Origin: Bacteroidota bacterium
GTDB taxonomy: Bacteria; Bacteroidota; Bacteroidia; CAIKAF01
NCBI GenBank assembly: GCA_016866335.1
Contig: VGMT01000002.1
Location: 1-64,000, forward strand
Length of the DNA stretch: 64,000 bases
Reading direction: 5' to 3'
Part shown: positions 52,070-61,045 of the stretch, in pieces
How the letters are laid out: every line of letters begins with the position of its first letter
Numbering within the stretch: the stretch's first letter is position 1
Notes under the pieces: generated by a model
Told to the model about the DNA's origin: nothing
The model's database searches: none
Seen by the model: only the letters and a program-made list of their open reading frames with translations
Program-made: the position numbers and the translations under genes

Positions 52070-55000
52070 ATGAAAACAATCCGTACACGATTGGGGCTTC
52101 TTTCGACGAAAGTTGCATTGATTGCGGGGCTCTTTTTGGCAGGGGTAAGCCTGCAAGCCCAATATTGCATTCCTTCAGGCAACTGTTCTTTCGGAGACGA
52201 AATTCAAAACTTTACCTTAAACACCATTAACAACAACACTTCCTGTACAGGTGGTTATTCCGATTTTAGTGGCAGCATAAGTACAACCTTGAATGCGGGA
52301 ATCCCATACCCGTATTCCGCTACGTTTGGTTATTCTGATCAAGGTTTAGGGATGTGGTTGGACATAAATCAAGATGGCGATTTTGACGATGTAGGGGAGT
52401 TTGTTTCTTCGGTTCCTTATGTTTTTGGCTCTTTTTCTGCCAACGGAAGCCTTACCATTTCGGGTACGGTCAATTCAGGAACCTACCGCTTGCGCGTGCG
52501 AAATTGGTGGAACAATGATTTTCTTGGTTTTCCTGGCGAGGCCTGTCAGGCGGTTAGTTACGGCGAAACAGAAGATTACACCGTTGTTGTTGTAAATAAT
52601 GCCTGTGTGGCTCCTCCAAACCCAGGCGTTGCCAATGCGCCCGCTTCCGTTTGTGCTGGTGTTGCTTTTAATGTTTCCCTAAGCGGGATGTCGCTAGGAA
52701 GCGGTCAAACCTACCAATGGCAATCTTCGCCCAATGGTACAACCTGGGCCTCTATTCCTGGCGCTACAAACATCAACCTATCTACTACTGCCAATTCCCC
52801 AACGCATTACCGCTGCATTGTTACCTGCTCAGGGCAATCTGATACTTCTGGCGCAGGTGTACTATCAACCATTATACCCGCCAATATTTGCAATGTATGT
52901 GCCTCTTCCGGTATGTTTAGTGGCGATACCTACCTTGAAGGGGTTCAGCTTGGGGCGATCAATGCCATCAACACGGCTTGTGCAAACTATACCGACAACA
53001 CCAACCTTTCAACCCTGGTAATTAAGGGCGGAAATTATTCCGGAAACATTATTCATGGCGATTGCGATGGGGGGGGAGTTTATTCTAGAGGAGTTTTGGT
53101 TTGGGCCGATTGGAATGCCAATGGCTTGTTTACTGACCCCGGCGAACAACTTATGTCTATTTCTGCCCCTGGAACAGCAAGCCAGGCCGAAGCCCTTAGC
53201 TTCACCGTTCCTTTAAATGCCGCAAATGGCCCCATTTTGATGCGCGTGATCGCCTCAGAAGACGGAGTTACAACGCCACCCTGCGGTTCATACTTCTACG
53301 GCGAAACCGAAGATTATGTGTTGATCGTTGCCGACCCTCCTTACAACGATGCCGGAATTGCCCAATTGATTTCTCCCTCCCCAAATCTATGTTTCGTCTC
53401 CGATACCATTCGGGTTCGTCTAGAAAACGTTGGTCAGGTGCCTTTAACTACCTGCCAATTTAACGTTAGGGTAAACAATGGATCGGTTCAAACATTCAAC
53501 TGGACCGGCAACATTGGGCCCAATACGGCTCAGAACGTGTTTGTAGGTAGCACCGTTCTTAACGATGGCGACTTCTTGAAAGTTTGGACCAGCTTACCTA
53601 ATGGCGTTCAAGATTCCTTGAATTTTAACGACACATTGCAACAGAATGTGTACCAATCTATGAATGGTATTTATACCATTGGTGGTAGCAATCCCAATTT
53701 CAGTACCATCAATGCAGCCTTGTCTGCCCTGCAAACCCGCGGTGCATGCGGCAACGTTACGTTGAATGTTAGGTCTGGTACCTATGTTGAGCAAATGAGG
53801 TTGCAAACCTTCCCCGGAAATGCTACTTCTAGCGTTGTTTTGCAGTCTGAGGTTCAAAATGCCGACTCGGTGCGCATACAATTTGCCGCAAACACCCAAG
53901 TCGGAAATTACGTGGCTTGGTTTGAGACGGTCGAGAAATTTACCCTTAATCAGGTAACCTTGGCAGCTACAGGCTTTAGCTTTTCTACCAATGTTTTGTT
54001 GAGTGGCAATGGAAAAGACAATACCATTCAGAACTCTAAAATTATTGGAGATACCTTGGCTACGTTTGACAGCAACAACTCCTTTAACATTAAATCTTTG
54101 GTTGACAACGACAATAATTTTGGCCTATTGAACAATACCATTTGGGGAGGTTCAAGGGCTGTAAGTCTTTCGGGGACTTCGGCTGCCAACCCTGAAAAGG
54201 GCGTTCGTTTGATTGGCAATACCATTGAGAAATTCTATTTCGTTGGGGTTGGCTTGTTCAATCATGAAAATCCCGTCGTAAATGGCAATACGATTATTGC
54301 CAGCGGGGGCAACACAAACATGTTTAGATTGTACCTAAATACCGTTTACAATGGTTGCAGCGTTAGCGGCAACAAAATTGGCGGTTCAAATGGAGGTTTT
54401 GGTGTAAATATGGATGGGGTAAGCGGTAGCGTTAGCAACTCTGCGGTTCTGTCGAACAATTTCATTCACATGGGCGATACCATGAATGCCCAAAACTCAG
54501 AAGCAATTTACATTCAAAATGGCTCCAACCTAATGAATGTATACCACAACAGCGTTGCTGTTTATTCACAAACTGCGAACTCTGCCGCTCTTACCATTGG
54601 TGTAGGTGCGAATGTAGACATCAATCTTAAAAACAACATCTTTGCCCACTACGGGCAGGGTGCTGCCTATGAAATTGATGGTTCACTCAGCATCGCCTCA
54701 TCAAACAACAACGACCTGTTTACCGCGAACGGTCCCTTGGCCCGCTATGCCGGTACTACCCATTCTAATTTGGCTGCTTTCAGTGCTGCAACTGGGCATG
54801 ACTTGAATTCCATTTCGGTTGACCCCTTGTTTACAAACCTTGATATGCATACCTGCTTGGTTGATTTCGACAATGTTGGAGTGGGAGTGGGCGTGATGAA
54901 CGATGTAGACGGAGATACGCGCAATGCTACCACGCCTGATTTGGGGGCCGATGAATTTGTTTTGCCCGCTACTTTTACCTTGGGCAACGACATCTACAAA

Positions 55001-55675
55001 TGTTCTTCGGATAGCGTTATGCTTGGTGCCGAGGTTATTTTGGATGGAACCTATTATTGGAGCACCTTTAGCAACGATCCGCTCATTTATGTTTCAGCAC
55101 CAGGCGAATACAGCCTAACGCTTGTTGCCAACTGTGGAGTGGTGGACGATACCATTGAAGTGTTTGATATCCCAGCACCCGTGGCCAACTTTACCAGCAT
55201 CAACAGCTTCTACACCTATGTGTTTACAAACACCTCGACCAACTCAACTTCGTACAGTTGGAACTTTGGAGACGGCAACACATCTACCGATGTTAACCCC
55301 TTGCATATTTATGGCTCTGATGGAACCTATACCGTAACCCTAACGGCCACAAATTCATGTGGAGAAACCAACACCAAAACCATGCAAGTAACGGTGAATG
55401 TAACTTCCATTGAAGAGAGCGATGCCGCTTCTATTCAGGTGTATCCTAACCCGACGTCTGGAATCACCACTCTAACCATTCAAGGTTTGAATTCTACCCA
55501 AGCTGAAATTCAGTTGATGGATTTGACGGGCCGAATTTTGATGACCAAACAGGTTGAGCTGCTATCTGAAGGCGTAGAAACGACCTTGAACATGAGTAAA
55601 TTCGCCGCAGGGGTTTATGTGGTTCGCATACAGAGCGGAGATTTTAAGGCTGTTCGTCGAATTGTTCGGAAGTAA
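52070..55675 (+). CDS. T9SS cargo protein with GEVED, Ig, beta-helix and PKD modules
   Basis: The 1201-residue product has a signal peptide (to SLQAQ) and a first GEVED module (about 75-180, GLGMWLDINQDGDFDD and SYGETEDYTVVV). An Ig-like module (about 185-270), a second GEVED module (about 285-425, ADWNANGLFTDPGEQ and YGETEDYVLIV) and a CARDB-like module (about 430-520) follow. Next come a right-handed parallel beta-helix (about 530-960, ending in the PDLGADEF motif), a PKD module (about 1040-1115, SWNFGDGN) and a type A sorting domain (VYPNPTSGI to the end). Beta-helix modules often bind or cut polysaccharide, but no catalytic motif is evident. It is a surface or extracellular protein. Confidence 0.9.
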   Translation: MKTIRTRLGLLSTKVALIAGLFLAGVSLQAQYCIPSGNCSFGDEIQNFTLNTINNNTSCTGGYSDFSGSISTTLNAGIPYPYSATFGYSDQGLGMWLDINQDGDFDDVGEFVSSVPYVFGSFSANGSLTISGTVNSGTYRLRVRNWWNNDFLGFPGEACQAVSYGETEDYTVVVVNNACVAPPNPGVANAPASVCAGVAFNVSLSGMSLGSGQTYQWQSSPNGTTWASIPGATNINLSTTANSPTHYRCIVTCSGQSDTSGAGVLSTIIPANICNVCASSGMFSGDTYLEGVQLGAINAINTACANYTDNTNLSTLVIKGGNYSGNIIHGDCDGGGVYSRGVLVWADWNANGLFTDPGEQLMSISAPGTASQAEALSFTVPLNAANGPILMRVIASEDGVTTPPCGSYFYGETEDYVLIVADPPYNDAGIAQLISPSPNLCFVSDTIRVRLENVGQVPLTTCQFNVRVNNGSVQTFNWTGNIGPNTAQNVFVGSTVLNDGDFLKVWTSLPNGVQDSLNFNDTLQQNVYQSMNGIYTIGGSNPNFSTINAALSALQTRGACGNVTLNVRSGTYVEQMRLQTFPGNATSSVVLQSEVQNADSVRIQFAANTQVGNYVAWFETVEKFTLNQVTLAATGFSFSTNVLLSGNGKDNTIQNSKIIGDTLATFDSNNSFNIKSLVDNDNNFGLLNNTIWGGSRAVSLSGTSAANPEKGVRLIGNTIEKFYFVGVGLFNHENPVVNGNTIIASGGNTNMFRLYLNTVYNGCSVSGNKIGGSNGGFGVNMDGVSGSVSNSAVLSNNFIHMGDTMNAQNSEAIYIQNGSNLMNVYHNSVAVYSQTANSAALTIGVGANVDINLKNNIFAHYGQGAAYEIDGSLSIASSNNNDLFTANGPLARYAGTTHSNLAAFSAATGHDLNSISVDPLFTNLDMHTCLVDFDNVGVGVGVMNDVDGDTRNATTPDLGADEFVLPATFTLGNDIYKCSSDSVMLGAEVILDGTYYWSTFSNDPLIYVSAPGEYSLTLVANCGVVDDTIEVFDIPAPVANFTSINSFYTYVFTNTSTNSTSYSWNFGDGNTSTDVNPLHIYGSDGTYTVTLTATNSCGETNTKTMQVTVNVTSIEESDAASIQVYPNPTSGITTLTIQGLNSTQAEIQLMDLTGRILMTKQVELLSEGVETTLNMSKFAAGVYVVRIQSGDFKAVRRIVRK

Positions 55676-55699
55676 TTGAGAAGGGCTATCCTAGTTAAG

Positions 55700-55731
55700 G
55701 GCAAACCGGGTAACCGGTTTGCCTTTTTTTT
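55700..55731 (+). terminator. Intrinsic terminator of the GEVED protein gene
   Basis: A ten-base perfect stem (GGCAAACCGG with CCGGTTTGCC) around a GTAA loop is followed by eight Ts. Confidence 0.92.
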
Positions 55732-55750
55732 GTTGCTTTTTTTACCTTAT

Positions 55751-55911
55751 TGAGGCTCAGCGGCCCGGATGGAGCCGGCACCGCGGGCGGCCCTTGGGCT
55801 GCAGAACGGAGCAGGGCGGGGGCGACCAGGGGAAGCCACCGGCCGGCCCGTTATGCTGCAAGGGCCAACCAAGGTACAGGTGACAGCCGGATAAGCCGCC
55901 CCCCAAAAAAA
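55751..55911 (+). repeat. Structured intergenic element HP7
   Basis: The outer box is TGAGGCTCAGCGGCCCGGAT then GGAGCC; the core near 55819-55842 is GGCGACCAGGGGAAGCC then ACCGG; the end is TACAGGTGACAGCCGG, GCCGCCCCCC and A7. Left arm 55772-55818 and right arm 55843-55880 pair through GGCCCTTG and GCAG blocks. GCGGC of the outer box pairs with GCCGC at the edge and CCGG with CCGG. It follows the terminator and precedes the next promoter. Confidence 0.84.
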
Positions 55912-55961
55912 TGAATTGAAACTGATTTTTTTGTTCATGCTGACCAATTGAAAAAAGAATG

Positions 55962-55969
55962 TAAATTTG
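55962..55969 (+). promoter_or_regulatory. Bacteroidota -7 box
   Basis: TAAATTTG matches TAnnTTTG, 18 bases before the ATG of the following gene. Confidence 0.62.
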
Positions 55970-55987
55970 AAATATTAACCCAACATT

Positions 55988-57475
55988 ATGCCCAAACGGG
56001 ACAAGCTTTTTCAGCTGGTTCGCTCGCTTTCCAAAACCGAAAAGCGGTATTTTAGCATTTATACTCAGTTGCATGCAAAAAGCGAAAACAACGATTATTT
56101 AAAGCTTTTTCGGGAATTTGAACGCCAAGAAACCTTGGACGAGGGAAAGATAAAACTGAATTTGGCTGGAGAGCGTTTGTTGGATCATTATGCAGTAACC
56201 AAAAGCTACTTGTACGACCTGATTTTAAAGGCTATGCGTTCGTACAGCAAGCATTCTGAAGATAAGCGGGTGCTTGATTTAATTCAAGATGTGGAATTTT
56301 TGACCAGCAAAGGCATTTTTGATCAGGCCCTGCTGATGCTTCAAAAAGCCAAAGAAATTGCCGAACAAAATGGGCTTTTGGCTAATTTAGATTTGCTTTT
56401 GCATTGGGAAAAACGCATCCATTTAGCCTCTAGATTTGTGTGTTTTGATGACCAACGGCTGCAAACCCTTGGGGGGGAGCAGTTGGATGTGCAACAAAAA
56501 CGAAGAATTCAGAATAAATTATGGGTTAAGAATGCCATGCTTACTGGAAAGACCTTGGGACGGAATTACGACTTTGACCCTTTGCTGGGATTTTCGGAAA
56601 TGGAATGGCAACTTGTGAAGGCTCTTGAGGGCCATGCCCGCAATGAATTGCCCATCACTTTAATTGAGGTAAAAACCAAGGTGGCCAATGGACAGCTTGA
56701 AGAGGGGCTTCAAATATTGATTTCGTTAAAAAAGTCTTGGCTTGAGCAGAAAATACACATGGAGTTTCCGCTCTTGTTTATTCAAATTTTGGTAGGAATA
56801 ATGGACCTGCTTTTTGAAATGGATAAGGCCAAAGAACTTGACCAAGAACTTCAAGCTGCTCAAAAGGATTCTGAATGGAACCAATTGAACGATTTTGTGG
56901 CGGCCTGGGTTCGTTGTACTCCCATTTTTTATGCTGGATATAGAGCGGCCCTTCAGCGGGATGAGTTGAACCTTAGGCAGTTTCTTCAAGCTTGGGATCG
57001 CAGGCCAATTTTGGATCAACTCTATCTGTTTGGGTATGAAACCAAAGCCACCTTTTTTGTGGGGTATTCCTGTTTTTTGCGCCGTAAATTCGAAGATGCC
57101 GAACACGAATTTGCAGCGGTATGCAAGGCCTCTGATGATTGGTACTGCCTTTCAACTCTATTTTCAGCCTGGATTTTTCGCTTGATTTGTCAAATGGAAA
57201 TGGGCAGCTGGAAAAAGATTATTCGTTTGGCCGAGCGATTTAAGGCTTTGGTCGATGAGCATGGCTCGCTCAACTATCCAAAATTGTCTACGGCACTGGA
57301 CCTTATTTTAAAATGTACAAATGGGAATGAGGTGGCAGGGGGCTTGTCTGAATTCAAAAATTTGGATTGGCAGGAAATAGGCTTAGATTCGAACAGGGTT
57401 AATTTGCTGGGCTTGACTAAGATTGAATGGGAGGCCCATACCCAGGAAGATTTAAATCCTTCGGAATGGAAATGA
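55988..57475 (+). CDS. Conserved helical protein of unknown function
   Basis: The 495-residue product is cytoplasmic (no signal) and almost wholly alpha-helical, with TPR-like repeats. The start PKRDKLFQLVRSLSKTEKRYF is of a kind I have seen in many Bacteroidota hypothetical proteins. No catalytic motif is visible. The C-terminus contains a short tryptophan-rich end (NPSEWK). nadK follows after 34 bases and may share the transcript. I do not assign a function. Confidence 0.8.
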   Translation: MPKRDKLFQLVRSLSKTEKRYFSIYTQLHAKSENNDYLKLFREFERQETLDEGKIKLNLAGERLLDHYAVTKSYLYDLILKAMRSYSKHSEDKRVLDLIQDVEFLTSKGIFDQALLMLQKAKEIAEQNGLLANLDLLLHWEKRIHLASRFVCFDDQRLQTLGGEQLDVQQKRRIQNKLWVKNAMLTGKTLGRNYDFDPLLGFSEMEWQLVKALEGHARNELPITLIEVKTKVANGQLEEGLQILISLKKSWLEQKIHMEFPLLFIQILVGIMDLLFEMDKAKELDQELQAAQKDSEWNQLNDFVAAWVRCTPIFYAGYRAALQRDELNLRQFLQAWDRRPILDQLYLFGYETKATFFVGYSCFLRRKFEDAEHEFAAVCKASDDWYCLSTLFSAWIFRLICQMEMGSWKKIIRLAERFKALVDEHGSLNYPKLSTALDLILKCTNGNEVAGGLSEFKNLDWQEIGLDSNRVNLLGLTKIEWEAHTQEDLNPSEWK

Positions 57476-57509
57476 GCCATTGGAAGGTGGTTTTCGCTAC
57501 TTTTAATCT

Positions 57510-58382
57510 ATGAAAATCCTGTTGTTAGGTAAAAGTCTGGGCAAAGAAGATATTCCCTTGCTTATTAATATGCGGGATTTCCTGCTGAAGCGAAACGTCC
57601 AAATTTGGGTTTACGCCCCATATCAGGATTACCTTCTTGAACAGCACAAACTGGATTTGGGATTGCCCTTGTTTACTTCCTTAAGCCTGCCAGATAAATC
57701 GGATGTGTTGATTGGATTGGGAGGAGATGGGACAATATTGGAGGCGGCAACCGTATTGAAATCAAGCGGTATTCCCATGTTGGGAATCAATTTGGGCCGG
57801 CTGGGTTTTTTGTCGCCCGTTCCCAAACCTTTGGTAGAACAAGCCCTAACCTTATTGACGGAAGGCAATTTTACCATTGAACAAAGGGGGCTTCTGCAGG
57901 CCGAGATTGAAGGTGTTCCAAGGGAAGGTCAACTGGCATTAAACGAAGTAACCGTTTTGAAAAGAGACAGTTCTTCGATGATTGAATTAAGGTGCTTGTT
58001 GGATGGACAATATTTCAACACGTACAGGTCTGATGGGCTTATTGTATCAACGCCGACGGGTTCTACGGGGTATTCATTAAGTTGTGGGGGCCCCATTGTT
58101 CATCCCTTATCTCCGGTTTTGGTCATTACACCTATTGCGCCGCATAACCTGACCCAACGCCCCTTTGTTGTATCGGACGCCGCCGTTATAGAATTGCAGT
58201 GCACCTCGCGCACCGGCGATTATTTGGTGAGTTTAGATGGGCGAAGCTATAGGTTGCCCGACTCCATGTCCATCCGCGTTCGAAAAGCAAACCATAAAAT
58301 AGGCTTCGTGCATCTTAAATCTATGAACTACCTGCAAACCCTTCGAAATAAATTGCTTTGGGGTTTGGACCCAAGAAACTAA
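57510..58382 (+). CDS. nadK: NAD kinase
   Basis: The 290-residue product has the GGDGTILEAA motif (about 71-80), the NLGRLGFLSP segment, LNEVTVLKRDSSSMIEL and the glycine-rich DGLIVSTPTGSTGYSLSCGG stretch. It phosphorylates NAD to NADP. In Bacteroidota it usually opens the block that leads to bamA, as here. A -7 variant (TACTTTTA) lies just before the start. Confidence 0.94.
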   Translation: MKILLLGKSLGKEDIPLLINMRDFLLKRNVQIWVYAPYQDYLLEQHKLDLGLPLFTSLSLPDKSDVLIGLGGDGTILEAATVLKSSGIPMLGINLGRLGFLSPVPKPLVEQALTLLTEGNFTIEQRGLLQAEIEGVPREGQLALNEVTVLKRDSSSMIELRCLLDGQYFNTYRSDGLIVSTPTGSTGYSLSCGGPIVHPLSPVLVITPIAPHNLTQRPFVVSDAAVIELQCTSRTGDYLVSLDGRSYRLPDSMSIRVRKANHKIGFVHLKSMNYLQTLRNKLLWGLDPRN

Positions 58383-58412
58383 CTTGGGGTTGATTTATTC
58401 AATAATGCTAAC

Positions 58413-58420
58413 TACCTTTG
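58413..58420 (+). promoter_or_regulatory. Bacteroidota promoter (-33 TTG and -7 box)
   Basis: TACCTTTG at the -7 position is preceded by TTG at 58390-58392, a 20-base spacer. This is one of the cleanest promoters in the window. Confidence 0.78.
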
Positions 58421-58444
58421 TAAGGTATCTTAATTTCTGCTCCT

Positions 58445-59395
58445 ATGAATCGATTGGCATCCCCTTTAACTCTGCTCTTTGTTTTGGCTTTTTCTACTTT
58501 GGGAATAGCTCAGTCACGCCGCTATGCGACAGAGCAAAGCTGGAAGGAGAATTTTCGCGTTGTAACAGGGCTGGGAACCATGAATTTTTTAGGAGATGTA
58601 GGTGGCGCCAACGACATTGGGCGCTCTTTCCTTGCCGATTGGGATTGGGAGGCAGTTCGTCCTGTTATTCAAGTTGGGGCACGTTACCACTGGCATCGTC
58701 GTTTTGCCACCAGAGCCTCTTTTAATTTTGGATGGACCATTGGAAAAGATGCTTGGACGGAAGACCCTGCCCGCAACGCCCGAAATTTATCGTTCCATTC
58801 GTTCAATTTTGAGTGGGGATTTTTGCCTGAATTTTATTTCTTGCCCGATGTTCCCTTGAAAGGCAGGTACCGTCGCCGTGGAGTAACTGGAAAAACAGGC
58901 CGACCTGTGTTGGGGTACATTTACACCGGAATCGTCGGCTTTACGATGAATCCTATGGCCCGCAATCCCTACGACGGCCAAACCTACGAATTGCAACCTT
59001 TGGGCACCGAAGGCCAATTCGTTCTGCCCACCCGCGATCCTTATAGCTTGGTTCAGGTTGCCATTCCAATTGGCGTAGGGTTTTCATTTAAACTTACCAA
59101 CGACATTAACCTTGATGTTGAGGTGGGTTGGAGAAGGACCTTCACCGATTACATGGACGACGTGTCAAGCACGTATGTTGACCCCAACTTGTTCGATAGC
59201 GATGTGGCAAAGCAACTTTCTATTGGAACTCAGGCCTACTATTTGGATCAAACTCCTGAGCCAGGTGTACAAATCTTCGGCCCCGGCGATCAACGAGGAA
59301 ATCCTCAAGACAACGATACCTACATGTTTTTTGCCTTTAATTTGAGCTGGAAGTTGACCGCCTTCCAAAATTCCGCGCCCAAATATCCTCGTTAA
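58445..59395 (+). CDS. DUF6089-like outer-membrane beta-barrel protein (first copy)
   Basis: The 316-residue product has a signal peptide (to LGIAQ) and the motifs of this Bacteroidota family: TMNFLGDVGGAN near the start, VGARYHWHRRFATRASFNFGW, a long EFNFL-like FEWGFLPEFYFLP strand and RRTFTDYMDDVSSTYVDP near residue 240. It is likely an eight- to ten-stranded outer-membrane barrel. The family usually lies just before uppS and bamA, suggesting a link to outer-membrane assembly, but function is unproven. It shares the TFTDY-DD motif with the next gene. Confidence 0.82.
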   Translation: MNRLASPLTLLFVLAFSTLGIAQSRRYATEQSWKENFRVVTGLGTMNFLGDVGGANDIGRSFLADWDWEAVRPVIQVGARYHWHRRFATRASFNFGWTIGKDAWTEDPARNARNLSFHSFNFEWGFLPEFYFLPDVPLKGRYRRRGVTGKTGRPVLGYIYTGIVGFTMNPMARNPYDGQTYELQPLGTEGQFVLPTRDPYSLVQVAIPIGVGFSFKLTNDINLDVEVGWRRTFTDYMDDVSSTYVDPNLFDSDVAKQLSIGTQAYYLDQTPEPGVQIFGPGDQRGNPQDNDTYMFFAFNLSWKLTAFQNSAPKYPR

Positions 59396-59451
59396 TTTTT
59401 TCGAGGGGATACCAAACCCCTGTAAACGGCGTTTCCCCTAATACGTTGATT

Positions 59452-60282
59452 ATGAGGCAATGCTCGATTTTTACTTGGTTGCTGTTCTTGCCTTTGTTGG
59501 TATCAGGGCAAACCCACGAACTCGGTTTCGGTTTGGGTGGAATGTACTATCAAGGGGATATTAACCCCGAGTTTCCTTTTCAACAATCTCAGCTGGCTTG
59601 CCAAGTATTTTACCGAAAAAATTTTGATTACCATTGGTCCATTCGAGCGGGAGGTGTTATTGGAAAGGTTGCAGGAGACGATTCCCTGGGAACCTACGAT
59701 TTTCAGGCCAACAGAAATTTGCGGTTTGAATCGGACATTTACGAAGGTTTTGGATGGCTTGAATTCAACTTTTTACCGTTTAGACCAGGCAGAACAAACA
59801 AAGGTGGAGTTTGGACGCCTTTTCTTTTTGCAGGGCTTAGCTTATTTTATTTTTCTCCTCAGGTTAACTACAACGGAAGTCTAGTTGACTTGGCCTCCTT
59901 GAATACCGAAGGGCAAAATCTTCCTGGATCAACCCTTGGCGATTATGGCTTTTTGTCAATGGCAGTTCCTTTTGGCGCCGGAATAAAATTGAAATTGTCG
60001 AATCGATTTAGCCTTTTGGGGGAGTGGGGCATGCGCATGACATTTACCGATTATTTGGACGACATTAGCTACCAGTATCCAAATCAGGCTCAAATGGTAA
60101 TTATTAACGGGCAATTGGCATCAGAGTTGTCTGATCCATCTTTAAGCGGAACCGTAGGTGGAAGTACTTTGGCTGGGTATCAACGGGGCACCTCAAATAA
60201 TTTAGACTGGTATTCCTTTTTCAATGTATCTTTGGTGTTCAAATTCAATGACCCCAAAATCTGTTACATGAATGGTCTTTGA
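59452..60282 (+). CDS. DUF6089-like outer-membrane beta-barrel protein (second copy)
   Basis: The 276-residue product has a signal peptide (to LVSGQ), GFGLGGMYYQGDINPEFPF, a FLPFRPGRTNKGG loop and MTFTDYLDDISYQYPN, matching the previous gene in order and spacing of motifs but not closely in sequence. It is a second envelope barrel of the same family. It follows after 56 bases and leads into uppS after ten bases, so it is likely co-transcribed with uppS and bamA. Confidence 0.83.
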   Translation: MRQCSIFTWLLFLPLLVSGQTHELGFGLGGMYYQGDINPEFPFQQSQLACQVFYRKNFDYHWSIRAGGVIGKVAGDDSLGTYDFQANRNLRFESDIYEGFGWLEFNFLPFRPGRTNKGGVWTPFLFAGLSLFYFSPQVNYNGSLVDLASLNTEGQNLPGSTLGDYGFLSMAVPFGAGIKLKLSNRFSLLGEWGMRMTFTDYLDDISYQYPNQAQMVIINGQLASELSDPSLSGTVGGSTLAGYQRGTSNNLDWYSFFNVSLVFKFNDPKICYMNGL

Positions 60283-60292
60283 CCATTAGGCA

Positions 60293-61045
60293 ATGCGTAT
60301 GGGATTTAGAGAGCACATTCAAACAGAAAAACTGCCTCAGCATGTTGCCATTATTATGGACGGCAATGGGCGTTGGGCTAAGCAAAAGGGGCGGTTGCGT
60401 ACTTTTGGGCATAAAGTGGGCGTGAAGGCCGTCCGCGAAACCGTTGAGGGGGCTGCTGAAATTGGCCTGAAAGTGCTGACTTTATATGCATTTTCAACCG
60501 AAAACTGGAACCGCCCAAAACTGGAAATCAACACCTTGATGAATTTGTTGGTTGAAACCATTCACCAGGAAACCCCAAGATTGATCAACAACGGTATTCA
60601 ACTAAGGGCCATGGGCGACCTTAGTCAACTCCCTAAAAATTGCCAGATTCAACTTCAAAACAGCATTGATCAAACGGCAGACCAAACGGGAATGATTTTA
60701 AATTTGGCCTTGTCGTACTCCGCCCGTTGGGAAATTTTACGGGCGGTTAAAGAATTGGCAAACCAAGTGAGGGTCGGCTTATTGAATCCCGATGATATCA
60801 ACGAAGCCGTATTCAGCAAACACCTTTGTACTGCAGAATTTCCCGACCCAGAACTGCTTATTCGTACCAGTGGCGAACAGCGCATTAGCAATTATTTGCT
60901 TTGGCAAATTGCCTACAGCGAATTGTATTTTACCTCTTGCCTTTGGCCAGATTTTACCCGGGAACATTTGTTTGAAGCCTTGGTGGCTTACCAACAAAGG
61001 GAACGTCGTTTTGGAAAAATTAGTGAACAAGTTGCCCCATTGTGA
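60293..61045 (+). CDS. uppS: Isoprenyl transferase (undecaprenyl diphosphate synthase)
   Basis: The 250-residue product has the active-site IIMDGNGRWAKQKG, GHKVGVKAVRETV, LYAFSTENWNRP and the C-terminal RTSGEQRISNYLLWQIAYSE motif. It builds the long cis-prenyl carrier lipid for peptidoglycan and surface glycans from farnesyl and isopentenyl diphosphate. ATG at 60299 is an alternative start. Its stop overlaps the bamA start by four bases. Confidence 0.95.
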   Translation: MRMGFREHIQTEKLPQHVAIIMDGNGRWAKQKGRLRTFGHKVGVKAVRETVEGAAEIGLKVLTLYAFSTENWNRPKLEINTLMNLLVETIHQETPRLINNGIQLRAMGDLSQLPKNCQIQLQNSIDQTADQTGMILNLALSYSARWEILRAVKELANQVRVGLLNPDDINEAVFSKHLCTAEFPDPELLIRTSGEQRISNYLLWQIAYSELYFTSCLWPDFTREHLFEALVAYQQRERRFGKISEQVAPL

